From Actinomycetospora chiangmaiensis DSM 45062 (GTDB taxonomy: Bacteria > Actinomycetota > Actinomycetes > Mycobacteriales > Pseudonocardiaceae), in assembly GCF_000379625.1 (NCBI RefSeq), contig NZ_KB903244.1, forward strand, positions 250,105 to 314,104: a stretch of 64,000 nt of DNA, written 5' to 3'. Below, piece by piece: positions 36,641-44,485 of the stretch. Positions within the stretch are counted from its first letter, which is position 1. Each line of letters begins with the position of its first letter. Under the pieces are notes generated by a model. The model was not told the origin of the DNA. It was given only the letters and a program-made list of their open reading frames with translations, and searched no databases. Position numbers and translations under genes: made by a program.

Positions 36641-36655
36641 TTCCCGACGACGGGT
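36641..36655 (-). repeat. Dispersed 15-bp motif, perfect copy
   Basis: ACCCGTCGTCGGGAA read on the minus strand, between the divergent HAD and DUF5709 genes, 12 nt before the HAD start. Confidence 0.7.
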
Positions 36656-36706
36656 GTCCGTCAATCGGGCACATCGCCGCGCCCGCCCTCGGGGTAGCCG
36701 GGTCGG

Positions 36707-37270
36707 ATGACGCACCCCGAGCAGCAGGACGACGCCGTCCCGGAGGAGCCGGACCTCGGCTCCGCCATCCAGCTGGAGAGCGGCGAGACCCTCGACGGGC
36801 CGCCCGGCACCGACGCGATGGACGCCCTGTACGTGGCGCCCAACCGTCCCTTCGGCCTCGACGACCCCGACACCACCCCCGAGGGCCAACGGAACCGCGA
36901 GACGGTCGACGAGCGGCTCGCCCGCGAGATCCCGGACGACACGGTCGGCCTCGACGGGGTCACCGCCGCCCCGGACCCGACCGCGGACGACCTCGGCAGC
37001 GAGGCCGGCGACGAGCGCGCGGGCCGGCTCGTGGCCGACGACACGGCCCCCGACACCCGGGCGACCGACGTCCTCGACGCCGACGACGCGGGGCTGTCGG
37101 GTGGGGTGGCCGCCGCCGAGGAGGCCGCGGTCCACGAGATCGACGAGGACGAGCTCACGGCCCCGGGCGACCGCAGCGCCGACGGCGCGGGCGACGACCC
37201 CGGCACGAGCGGCCCGGCCGCCCGGCTGCGCGGGGACGAGGTCGACCCGGGCCACCGCCCGTCGTCGTGA
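36707..37270 (+). CDS. DUF5709 family acidic protein
   Basis: A 187-aa, strongly acidic, Asp/Ala-rich soluble protein without membrane segments or cysteines. ERLAREIPDD, GDERAGRLVADD, a GLSGGVAAAEEAAVHEIDED stretch and MDALYVAPNRP fit the actinobacterial DUF5709 family, whose function is unknown. TAGCCG 6 nt before the ATG is a weak version of the leaderless layout. It converges on the DksA-like gene 4 nt away. Confidence 0.8.
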   Translation: MTHPEQQDDAVPEEPDLGSAIQLESGETLDGPPGTDAMDALYVAPNRPFGLDDPDTTPEGQRNRETVDERLAREIPDDTVGLDGVTAAPDPTADDLGSEAGDERAGRLVADDTAPDTRATDVLDADDAGLSGGVAAAEEAAVHEIDEDELTAPGDRSADGAGDDPGTSGPAARLRGDEVDPGHRPSS

Positions 37271-37274
37271 CGGC

Positions 37275-37631
37275 TCACCGGGAGGAGCGCTCGAGCTCCT
37301 CCTGGTGCTCGCGGCACCGCTCGGCCTGCGGGCGGGCCTCGAGCCGCTCGCCGTCGATCTCGCGACCGCAGACGACGCACCGGCCCCACGTCCCGTCGTC
37401 GATGCGGCGCAGGGCCGCGTCGATCTCCTCGATCTGACGGCGGGTGAAGTCGTCCATGGCGTCGGCGTCCATGAACTCCTCGACCTCGGTGCCGTAGTCC
37501 CCGGGGTGCTGCCCCATGGCGCCCTCCTGCTCGACGGCGGGCTCGGGCTGCTGCTCCCGGTTGAAGTCGCCGACCTCGACGAGGCGTCGGCGCTCCTCGG
37601 TCAGCGTGCGTCGGGCGTCTTCCGCGTCCAT
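37275..37631 (-). CDS. TraR/DksA-type zinc-finger protein
   Basis: A 118-aa protein. The helical N-terminal half (EDARRTLTEERRRLVEVGDF) and the segment EIDAALRRIDDGTWGRCVVC fit the DksA/TraR fold. The finger is CVVC ... CREH, so the fourth ligand is His or missing instead of Cys. The Asp-Asp pair of the coiled-coil tip that DksA uses in RNA polymerase is not clearly present. The ATG at 37631 has GAGGGAG upstream. RNA-polymerase binding is inferred from the family only. Confidence 0.85.
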   Translation of the reverse strand: MDAEDARRTLTEERRRLVEVGDFNREQQPEPAVEQEGAMGQHPGDYGTEVEEFMDADAMDDFTRRQIEEIDAALRRIDDGTWGRCVVCGREIDGERLEARPQAERCREHQEELERSSR

Positions 37632-37818
37632 GCGTGCTCCCTCGGGGGTGTCGGCGAGGGGCCCGGATACCAGCCGCGGGCGGTCGCCACACGCCTTCCC
37701 GAGATCGTCTGCATCCGGATGGTTCGGGGGTCGACGGCCGGGTCATCCTGCGGCGGGGTCCACGAGCGCGGCCGTCGTCCGCCGGGTCCTGCCCGGCCCG
37801 TTGAGGAGGGGGCGGACC

Positions 37819-39228
37819 GTGCCCGACGTGCGACCGATCGCCGAGCCCTGTTCCGACCACGTCGAGGAGATCGCGGGCCGCTACCGGCTCGGAGCGGTCC
37901 TGCGGCGCTCGCCCGGCTGCTGCTCGCACCGCGCCGTGGACCGGCTGCTGCGTCGCACGGTGTCGGTGACGCTGGTCGAGGGCGACGGCCTGCACCTCCC
38001 CGCGCAGTCCTGGCACGGCCGGTCGCCCGAGGTCGCCGAGCTGTACGACGGCGGCCCCTGGCGCGGCCGGCTGTTCCTCGTGACCCAGCACCCCGAGGGC
38101 CGCACGCTCGCCGAGACGGCGCCGCCCACCGGGCTGCCGGTCCACGAGGTCCGCGACCTCGGCCTCGCCGTCGCCACCGCCCTCGCGCCGCTGCACCGGC
38201 GCGGCCGCTGCCACGGCGGCCTCGGCCCGGGCACGGTGGCCTGGTCCGAGCAGGGCGCCGCGTTCTCCGACGTCGGGCTCCTGCCCTGGCTCGCCCGCTG
38301 GTCCGACGTGCCGCTGACCCCGCCCTTCCCCGCCCCGGAGCCGGACCCGACCCCCGCGGCCGACGTCTACGCGCTCGGCCGACTGCTCGACGAGCTCGCC
38401 CCCCGGCCCGTCCCCGGCCCGCTGCGGGCGCTCCTCGCGGACATGACGACCGCCGACCCCCACGCGCGACCCGCGGTCGACGTCGTCGCCGAGCGGCTGG
38501 GCACGCTGTCGCACCCGTCCCGACGACGGGTCGCGGCGGCCGGTCTCCACGGCCGCCGGGCCGCGGTGGTCGCCGCCGCGGCGCTGCTGCTCGCGTCGGG
38601 GGTGGGCCTGGGAGCCGTGGTGAACGGGGCGGGCACCGGGTCGGCCGCCTACGCGGCCGCCGGGCCCACCCGCGTGCCGGGGGTGCCGCTGCCGCCGATC
38701 GTGGCGGCGGCGCCCCCACGGCCGGCGGCTCCGGCCGAGGTCCCTGCGCCGGCTGCTGACGCCGAGCCGGCCCAGCCGGCCGGGCACGCCCGGGCACCGG
38801 TGGAGGTCGCGGCAGCGGTCGCGCCGGCCCGCCACGGGCAGGCGGAGGTGCGGGAGCAGCCGGCCGTGGCACGCTCCGACGCCGGGTCCCACAGTGCCTC
38901 CAGCACGTCCGCCGCGCACGGGGATGACCGCACCGAGGGGGCCGACCGGTCGACCGCTTCCGACGGGTCCGACCACTCCGGTTCGCGCGACCAGGGCTCG
39001 GGCCAGGACGCGAAGCAGGCCGACCGGTCCGGACACTCCGACGACTCCGGGACGAGCCGCTCCGACCAGGGTCCGGGTCGCCTGGTGGACCGCCTCACGA
39101 GCGGGACGGCAGACCGGACGTCGGACCACGCGCACGGCTCGCGGCACGGCTCGGACTCCGGCTCGGGCTCGGACTCCGGCTCTGGCTCGGACTCCGGGGC
39201 CGACTCGGGCGACGACTCGTCGACGTGA
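37819..39228 (+). CDS. Membrane-anchored Ser/Thr pseudokinase with a Ser/Asp-rich tail
   Basis: The product is 469 aa, from GTG 37819 with GAGGAGGGGG upstream. Residues 20-235 follow an actinobacterial PknB-like kinase domain: RYRLGAVLRRSPG for the glycine loop, and EGRTLAE, LHRRGRCHGGLGPGTVAW and ADVYALGRLLDEL for the later motifs. The VAIK Lys is missing (TVSVTLVEG), HRDLKPxN reads HGGLGPGT (132-139) and DFG reads DVG. It should not be catalytic. One membrane helix lies near 250-272, followed by an Ala/Pro linker. The long hydrophilic Ser/Asp/Gly tail ends in GSDSG repeats and is probably outside the cell. It may be a scaffold or a ligand-binding sensor. Confidence 0.75.
   Translation: MPDVRPIAEPCSDHVEEIAGRYRLGAVLRRSPGCCSHRAVDRLLRRTVSVTLVEGDGLHLPAQSWHGRSPEVAELYDGGPWRGRLFLVTQHPEGRTLAETAPPTGLPVHEVRDLGLAVATALAPLHRRGRCHGGLGPGTVAWSEQGAAFSDVGLLPWLARWSDVPLTPPFPAPEPDPTPAADVYALGRLLDELAPRPVPGPLRALLADMTTADPHARPAVDVVAERLGTLSHPSRRRVAAAGLHGRRAAVVAAAALLLASGVGLGAVVNGAGTGSAAYAAAGPTRVPGVPLPPIVAAAPPRPAAPAEVPAPAADAEPAQPAGHARAPVEVAAAVAPARHGQAEVREQPAVARSDAGSHSASSTSAAHGDDRTEGADRSTASDGSDHSGSRDQGSGQDAKQADRSGHSDDSGTSRSDQGPGRLVDRLTSGTADRTSDHAHGSRHGSDSGSGSDSGSGSDSGADSGDDSST
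38517..38531 (-). repeat. Dispersed 15-bp motif, one mismatch
   Basis: ACCCGTCGTCGGGAC on the minus strand, inside the pseudokinase gene: a near-copy of ACCCGTCGTCGGGAA. Confidence 0.45.
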
Positions 39229-39413
39229 CGCGGCACCCGCCGTTCCGAGGGGTACAGGAGACAGGTCCGCCGCGCCCCGGACCTTCCTGACGTCACTCTC
39301 GCGGTCCCGGACGGCCGGCGTGACCGTCCCGGCAGGGCGCTGACCAGCAGGGATCGGCCCGGTGGATGCCCACCATCAGCAGTTCGGCCTTCCGGGGTCT
39401 GCGAGGCCACCGC

Positions 39414-39439
39414 AGAGTCGTGTGCACCACACCGACTCT
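39414..39439. promoter_or_regulatory. Dyad just upstream of the ring-cleavage operon
   Basis: AGAGTCG-TGTG-CAC-CACA-C-CGACTCT: arms of 11 bp with one bulged C and a 3-nt loop, ending 15 nt before the ATG of the first gene. It is a candidate operator, or an RNA hairpin in the leader. The surrounding gap (39229-39454) holds no gene. Confidence 0.55.
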
Positions 39440-39454
39440 CACCGCGGAGGGCCC

Positions 39455-40387
39455 ATGATCAGGCTGGGGACGTTCTCGCGCCCCGGGGACGACCGCCGGT
39501 TCGCCGGGCTCGTCACCGGGGCGGACGAGGTGGTCGACCTCGACACCACCACGGCGGCCCTGCTCGCCGACTGGGACGCGGTGCTCCCAGCCCTCGACGC
39601 CCGCGCCGAGGAGCGCGGCACGCCGCTCGCGGAGCTGACCGTGCACGCGCCGGTCGCGCCCGGGCAGATCCTGCAGTCCGGCGCGAACTACCGGACCCAC
39701 GTCATCGACCTCGCGGCCGCCCACCACGCCGAACGCGGCACCCGGCCGGACGCCGAGATCCGCGCCGAGGTCGCGGCGCTGATGGACCGCCGCGCCGCCG
39801 AGGGCACGCCCTACCTGTTCGTCGGGCTGCCGAGCGCGGTCACCGGGCCGAGCGACGACGTCACGATCCCGGCCTGGACGCAGCAGTTCGACTGGGAGCT
39901 CGAGCTGGCCGCCGTCATCGGACGGGAGGCGTTCCACGTCGACCGCGCCCACGCGCTCGACCACGTCGCCGCGTACACGGTCGCCAACGACCTCACGGCC
40001 CGCGACCAGGTGTTCCGCCGGGACATGCCCGAGATCGGCACCGACTGGTTCCGTGCGAAGAACGGCCCCGGCTTCACCCCGCTCGGCCCGTGGCTCGTCC
40101 CGGCCCGCGACGTCGACCCCGCCGACCTGCACATCCGCCTGGAGCTCGACGGCGAGGTGATGCAGGACGAGACGACGAAGGACATGCTCTTCGACGTCGC
40201 GGCCCTGGTCGCCGCGGCCGCGGAGATCACGCCGCTGCGTCCGGGCGACCTGGTGCTCACCGGCAGCCCGGCCGGCAACGGCATGGCGCGCGGCCGGCTG
40301 CTGCGCGACGGCGACGTCATGATCGGCGCGATCACCGGCCCGGGCGTCGACCTCGGCACGCAGCGCACCCGGGTCGTGGCGCCGTGA
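39455..40387 (+). CDS. Fumarylacetoacetate hydrolase family protein (first copy)
   Basis: A 310-aa FAH-fold enzyme; such proteins hydrolyse, hydrate or decarboxylate ring-cleavage products using Mg2+/Ca2+. The metal-binding wording QFDWELELAAVIGRE (E-x-E-x-x-x-I-G), the NDLTARDQVFRRDM segment and GDLVLTGSPAGNGMARG match the family. ATG 39455 has GGAGG 6 nt upstream; the longer frame to 39362 is not family-like. First gene of a six-gene block; the next gene overlaps it by 4 bp (GTGA). It shares the fold with the gene at 43493, but the two are clearly different sequences. Confidence 0.9.
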   Translation: MIRLGTFSRPGDDRRFAGLVTGADEVVDLDTTTAALLADWDAVLPALDARAEERGTPLAELTVHAPVAPGQILQSGANYRTHVIDLAAAHHAERGTRPDAEIRAEVAALMDRRAAEGTPYLFVGLPSAVTGPSDDVTIPAWTQQFDWELELAAVIGREAFHVDRAHALDHVAAYTVANDLTARDQVFRRDMPEIGTDWFRAKNGPGFTPLGPWLVPARDVDPADLHIRLELDGEVMQDETTKDMLFDVAALVAAAAEITPLRPGDLVLTGSPAGNGMARGRLLRDGDVMIGAITGPGVDLGTQRTRVVAP

Positions 40388-41388
40388 CCGCCACCGTCCC
40401 CACCACCGACCGCACCGCGGTCCTCGCCGCCGGACACGACCCGGCGGACCCCGAGGGGGCCGTCGCCGCCGTCGTCGCCCGCGACTCCCGCTGGGGCCGG
40501 TGGGGTGCCGACGACGTCCTGGGCTCGCTCAACCTGCTCACCCCGGCCAAGCGGCTGGAAGGTGCGGCGTGCGTGCGGACCGGGGAGGCGTTCTCGCTCT
40601 CCCAGCCGTTCGACGAGGGCGGGCCGCAGAACGGCTGGAAGAAGCGCACCAACCCGGTGCACACGATGCTCGGCACCGGCCACGAGGCCCTCGACGGCGA
40701 GTTCCCGCACGGCATCGGCGGCGCCGACGACGTCATCGCGATGCCGCTGCAGTGCTCCACCCAGTGGGACGGCCTCGGCCACATCTTCGACCACGGCAAG
40801 GCCTGGAACGGCCGGGACGCCGCCGACGTGGTGCGGGTCGAGGGCGACCGGGTCACCGGCATCGAGACCGCCGCCGCCCACCTCGCCGGACGCGGGGTCC
40901 TGCTCGACGCCGGCCGGGTGCTCGGCGACGAGCGCGGCGAACTGCCCGACTCCTATCCGATCACCGCCGACGACCTCGACGAGATCGCCTGGCGCCACGG
41001 CGTCGAGGTCCGCCCCGGCGACATCGTCGTCGTCCGCACCGGCCAGTACGCCCGCACCCGCCGCGAGGGCTGGGGCGGCTACGCCGGCGGGCCCGCCCCC
41101 GGCCTGTCGTTCACCACGCTGGACTGGCTGCACGGCTCCGACGTCGCCGCGATCGCCACCGACACCTGGGGAGTCGAGGTCCGGCCCAACGAGTTCGACG
41201 TCGCCTTCCAGCCGCTGCACCAGGTCGCGATCCCGCACCTCGGCCTGTTCCTCGGCGAGATGTGGGACCTCGACGGGCTGGCCGACGCCTGCGCCGCCGA
41301 CGGTCGGTACGACTTCTTCCTGACGGCGGCCCCCCTGCGGATCACCGGCGCCGTCGGCTCCCCCGTCAACCCGATCGCGGTGCGGTGA
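40384..41388 (+). CDS. Cyclase family protein (kynurenine-formamidase-like fold)
   Basis: A 334-aa PF04199-type metal-dependent hydrolase. The subgroup mark QCSTQWDGLGHIFDHGK holds the metal-ligand His/Asp positions normally written HxGTHxDxPxH. GDIVVVRTGQYAR and AIATDTWGVEVRPNEFD follow. Members hydrolyse amide or lactone bonds of aromatic or cyclic substrates. GTG 40384 overlaps the upstream stop (GTGA), and the next gene starts in TGATG. In this operon it may open a lactone or hydrolyse an N-formyl or enamine intermediate (inference). Confidence 0.87.
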   Translation: MTATVPTTDRTAVLAAGHDPADPEGAVAAVVARDSRWGRWGADDVLGSLNLLTPAKRLEGAACVRTGEAFSLSQPFDEGGPQNGWKKRTNPVHTMLGTGHEALDGEFPHGIGGADDVIAMPLQCSTQWDGLGHIFDHGKAWNGRDAADVVRVEGDRVTGIETAAAHLAGRGVLLDAGRVLGDERGELPDSYPITADDLDEIAWRHGVEVRPGDIVVVRTGQYARTRREGWGGYAGGPAPGLSFTTLDWLHGSDVAAIATDTWGVEVRPNEFDVAFQPLHQVAIPHLGLFLGEMWDLDGLADACAADGRYDFFLTAAPLRITGAVGSPVNPIAVR

Positions 41389-42545
41389 TGATCGGTTCGG
41401 CCCTGGTCGTCGGCGGCGGCGCCGCCGGCGCGGCCGCCGCGATCCTGCTCGCCCGTGCGGGCGTGGCCGTCGACCTCGTCGAGGCCACCCCCGACGTCGG
41501 GACCGCCGGTTCGGGCATCACCCTGCAGGGCAACGCGCTGCGGGTGTTCCGCGAGCTGGGCGTCCTCGACGCGATCCTCGCCCACGGCTACGCCTTCGAC
41601 GAGGTCGGGCTCCGCGCGCCTGACGGCACCGTCCTCGCCGTCATCCCCGACGCGCGCACCGGCGGGGAGGACCTGCCGGCGACGGTCGGGATGCCGCGCG
41701 CCGTCATGGCCACGCTGCTGCTGGAGCAGGCGGGCGCCGCCGGGGCCACGGTGCGGACCGGCACGCGCGTCACGCACGTCGACGCCGACGGCCACGCCAC
41801 CCTCGACGACGGCACGTCCGGCACCTGGGACCTCGTCGTCGCCGCGGACGGGCTCCACTCCGGGGTCCGCGCGGAGCTCGGGATCGACACCCGTCCCGAG
41901 CCGCTCGGCATGGGCATCTGGCGGGTCTTCACGACGCGGCCCGAGAGCATCACCCGCACCGACCTCGCCTACGGCGGCGCCGCCTACATCGCCGGGTACT
42001 GCCCGACGGGCGAGGACTCGATCTACGCCTACCTCGTCGAGGACGCCGGTGGGGCGAGCGGAGCGACGGGGGAAGGGCGCGACCGGTCGGCCCTCACCCC
42101 GGAGGAGCGCCTCGCGACGATGCGCGAGCTGGCCGGGCGGTACGGCGGGCCCTGGACCGAGATCCGGGACCGGATGACCGACGCGGACCGGGTCAACTAC
42201 ACCTGGTTCACCCACCACATCGTCGACGGGCCGTGGCACCGCGGGCGCGTCGTGCTGGTCGGCGACGCCGCCCACTCCTGCCCGCCCACCCTCGCCCAGG
42301 GCGCAGCGATGGCCCTCGAGGACGCGAGCGTCCTGGTCGACGAGCTGACCGCCCACGACGACACCGACACCGCGCTCACGGCCTACGCCACCCGTCGTCG
42401 GGAACGGGCCGGAGCGGTGGTGGCCGGCTCGGTGCAGCTGGCCCGCTGGCTGCTCGACCACGAGCCACCGCCGCAGGCCGGCGGCACGGCCGACGTCCCC
42501 GGCCTGATGGGCCGCACCTCCGCGCTGCTCGCGCAGCGCCCGTAA
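41388..42545 (+). CDS. FAD-dependent aromatic-ring monooxygenase
   Basis: A 385-aa flavoprotein hydroxylase of the salicylate/6-hydroxynicotinate hydroxylase class. The FAD-binding GxGxxG reads VVGGGAAGAAAAILLARAG, the DG motif is VVAADGLHSGVR, and GDAAHSCPPTLAQGAAMALE is the second FAD motif. The start ATG overlaps the upstream stop (TGATG). It probably hydroxylates a phenolic or N-heteroaromatic ring to give the diol used by the next enzyme; the substrate is unknown. A perfect copy of the dispersed motif lies within it at 42390-42404. Confidence 0.9.
   Translation: MIGSALVVGGGAAGAAAAILLARAGVAVDLVEATPDVGTAGSGITLQGNALRVFRELGVLDAILAHGYAFDEVGLRAPDGTVLAVIPDARTGGEDLPATVGMPRAVMATLLLEQAGAAGATVRTGTRVTHVDADGHATLDDGTSGTWDLVVAADGLHSGVRAELGIDTRPEPLGMGIWRVFTTRPESITRTDLAYGGAAYIAGYCPTGEDSIYAYLVEDAGGASGATGEGRDRSALTPEERLATMRELAGRYGGPWTEIRDRMTDADRVNYTWFTHHIVDGPWHRGRVVLVGDAAHSCPPTLAQGAAMALEDASVLVDELTAHDDTDTALTAYATRRRERAGAVVAGSVQLARWLLDHEPPPQAGGTADVPGLMGRTSALLAQRP
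42390..42404 (+). repeat. Dispersed 15-bp motif, perfect copy
   Basis: ACCCGTCGTCGGGAA in sense orientation in the FAD monooxygenase gene (encodes TRRRE). Confidence 0.7.
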
Positions 42546-42557
42546 CGAGGACCAGAC

Positions 42558-43493
42558 ATGGACCGCCTGATCACCCACCTCCGGCACGTCGACCTCGCCG
42601 TGCCCGACTACGACCGCCAGCTCGAGTTCTACCGCGACCTCTGGCAGCTCTCCCCGGAGACCGTCGACACCGGCATCGCGTTCCTCGCCGCCGCGGGCTC
42701 GCCGGAGCAGTACCAGGTGCGGCTGCGGCAGGCCGCGGAGAAGCGGGTCGACCTCATCGCGTTCGGGGCCGAGACCCCGGCCGACGTCGACGCGCTGGCC
42801 GAGAAGCTCGGCACCGGGGGCGTCACGCTCGTGACGACGCCCGACAAGCTGCAGACGCCGGGCGGCGGCTACGGCTTCCGGTTCTTCGATCTCGAGGGCC
42901 GGACCGTCGAGGTGTCCGCCGACGTCGCCGTGCGCGCCCACCGGAAGGTGGAGGAGGGCGAGTCGGTGCCCGTCAAGCTCTCGCACGTGGTGATCAACTC
43001 GCCGCAGCCCGAGGCGCTCGTGGCCTGGTACGACCGGCACCTGGACTTCCGGCTCTCCGACACCCTCTACTCGCCCCACCTGGGCGAGATGATGTATTTC
43101 CTGCGCTGCAACCCCCAGCACCACTCGCTCGCGATCGCCCGATGCCCGCACGTCTCGCTGCACCACGCCTCGTTCGAGCTCCGCGGCATCGACGAGTACA
43201 TGCGCGGGACCGGACGCCTGCTGCGGGCCGGCGTCGAGAAGGTGTGGGGCCCCGGACGGCACATGGCCGGGAACAACACGTTCTCCTACTTCCTCGACCC
43301 GCACGGCAACACCGTCGAGTACACGACCGAGCTGGAGTGCCTCGACGAGGACACCTGGCACCCGTCGCTGTACGACGTCACGCGGCCCGAGGTCTCCGAC
43401 CAGTGGGGCACGGCGAACCCGATGAGCGAGTTCGTCGCGAAGAAGTCGTTCAACGAGGTCGACCGCGGCGTCTTCGTCGCTCCCCCGGTCTGA
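42558..43493 (+). CDS. Extradiol (type I) ring-cleavage dioxygenase, VOC family
   Basis: The product is 311 aa with two VOC modules (about 5-130 and 143-275), the layout of BphC-type extradiol dioxygenases. In the second module the Fe(II) ligands are expected at KLSHVVINS, SLHHASFEL and NTVEYTTEL (His-His-Glu). YFLDPHGNTVEYTTE is typical of the active branch. It would split a catechol-type ring next to the diol. ATG 42558 follows 12 nt after the hydroxylase, preceded by GAGG-like sequence. The C-terminus runs about 40 aa past the fold (SEFVAKKSFNEVDRGVFVAP). Confidence 0.9.
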   Translation: MDRLITHLRHVDLAVPDYDRQLEFYRDLWQLSPETVDTGIAFLAAAGSPEQYQVRLRQAAEKRVDLIAFGAETPADVDALAEKLGTGGVTLVTTPDKLQTPGGGYGFRFFDLEGRTVEVSADVAVRAHRKVEEGESVPVKLSHVVINSPQPEALVAWYDRHLDFRLSDTLYSPHLGEMMYFLRCNPQHHSLAIARCPHVSLHHASFELRGIDEYMRGTGRLLRAGVEKVWGPGRHMAGNNTFSYFLDPHGNTVEYTTELECLDEDTWHPSLYDVTRPEVSDQWGTANPMSEFVAKKSFNEVDRGVFVAPPV

Positions 43494-44485
43494 TGCGTAT
43501 CGCCACGGTCGTCCTTCCCGACGCCGGGTCGGCGCGGGTCGGGCGGGTGGTCGGAGACCCTGCCGACGCCGTGCACGTGCTCGACGCCCCGGACACGGTG
43601 CTCGACCTGCTGCGCGCCGGGACCCTGCTCGAGGCGGGCGAGGCCGCGCTGTCGGCGCCGCCCGTGGCGCTGGACGCCGTGCGTCTGCTCGCCCCGCTGC
43701 AGCCACCGACGGTGCGGGACTTCGTCACCTTCGAGGAGCACGTCGAGGGCATGCGGCAGCTCGCGGGCGTCCCCGACGCCTGGTATGCCGCGCCCGCGTT
43801 CTACTTCTCCAACCCGTACGCCACCCTCGGCCCGGCCGACGACGTGCCGGTGCCCCCGGGGTCGGCCGTGCTGGACTTCGAGCTCGAGGTGGCGGCGGTG
43901 ATCGGCCGGACCGGGCGCGACCTCACCCCGGAGCAGGGCACGGCCGCCATCGCGGGGTTCACGATCCTCAACGACTGGTCGGCGCGGGACCTGCAGTCCG
44001 CCGAGATGCAGGTCGGGCTCGGGCCGGCGAAGGGCAAGGACACGGCGACGACCCTCGGCCCGTGGCTGGTCACGGCCGACGAGTTCACCGACCTCGACCT
44101 CGCGCTGGAGGCGCGGGTCGACGGCGTCGTGGTGGGCACCGACCGGCTCTCGAACATGGCGTGGACCTTCGGCGACCTCGTCGCGTACGCCTCGCGCGGC
44201 ACCGAGGTACGCCCCGGCGACGTGCTGGGCTCGGGCACCTGCGGGCACGGCGGGTGCCTGGGCGAGCTGTGGGGTCGCGGGACGTCGCACGACGAGCTGC
44301 CGCCCCTGCGCTCGGGCAGCGTCGTGTCGCTGTCGGTCGAGGGCATCGGGACGCTCACGAGCCGGGTCGTCCCCGGCGTCGACCCGGTCCCGATCCCGCC
44401 CGCCCGGGCACGTTCCCGTGCCAGCAATGCGTCACTGCGTGCACTGGACGCCAGCAGCGCCACACCGTCAGGAGCTTGGGGATGA
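43493..44485 (+). CDS. Fumarylacetoacetate hydrolase family protein (second copy)
   Basis: A 330-aa FAH enzyme. Metal site: SAVLDFELEVAAVIGRTGRD. The lid/active region NDWSARDLQSAEMQVGLGPA and SGTCGHGGCLGELWGRG are close to C-terminal FAH domains that process acylpyruvates or hydroxymuconic products. The ATG is in the TGATG overlap with the dioxygenase. The usual protein end is near VVPGVDPVPIPPAR. The last 26 residues (RARSRASNASLRALDASSAT...) come from a repeat-like DNA segment shared with 23833, so this tail was probably gained by insertion. Confidence 0.88.
   Translation: MRIATVVLPDAGSARVGRVVGDPADAVHVLDAPDTVLDLLRAGTLLEAGEAALSAPPVALDAVRLLAPLQPPTVRDFVTFEEHVEGMRQLAGVPDAWYAAPAFYFSNPYATLGPADDVPVPPGSAVLDFELEVAAVIGRTGRDLTPEQGTAAIAGFTILNDWSARDLQSAEMQVGLGPAKGKDTATTLGPWLVTADEFTDLDLALEARVDGVVVGTDRLSNMAWTFGDLVAYASRGTEVRPGDVLGSGTCGHGGCLGELWGRGTSHDELPPLRSGSVVSLSVEGIGTLTSRVVPGVDPVPIPPARARSRASNASLRALDASSATPSGAWG
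44442..44459 (+). repeat. Partial copy of the 23809 palindrome arm
   Basis: CACTGGACGCCAGCAGCG matches CACTGGACGGCAGCAACG (23833-23850) at 16 of 18 positions. It lies in the tail codons of the second FAH gene. Confidence 0.4.

Noticed and set aside
39140-39228. Ser/Asp codon repeats at the end of the pseudokinase gene as a CRISPR or tandem DNA repeat
   Set aside because: The short GSDSG-type units are coding low complexity, with no spacers and no array structure.
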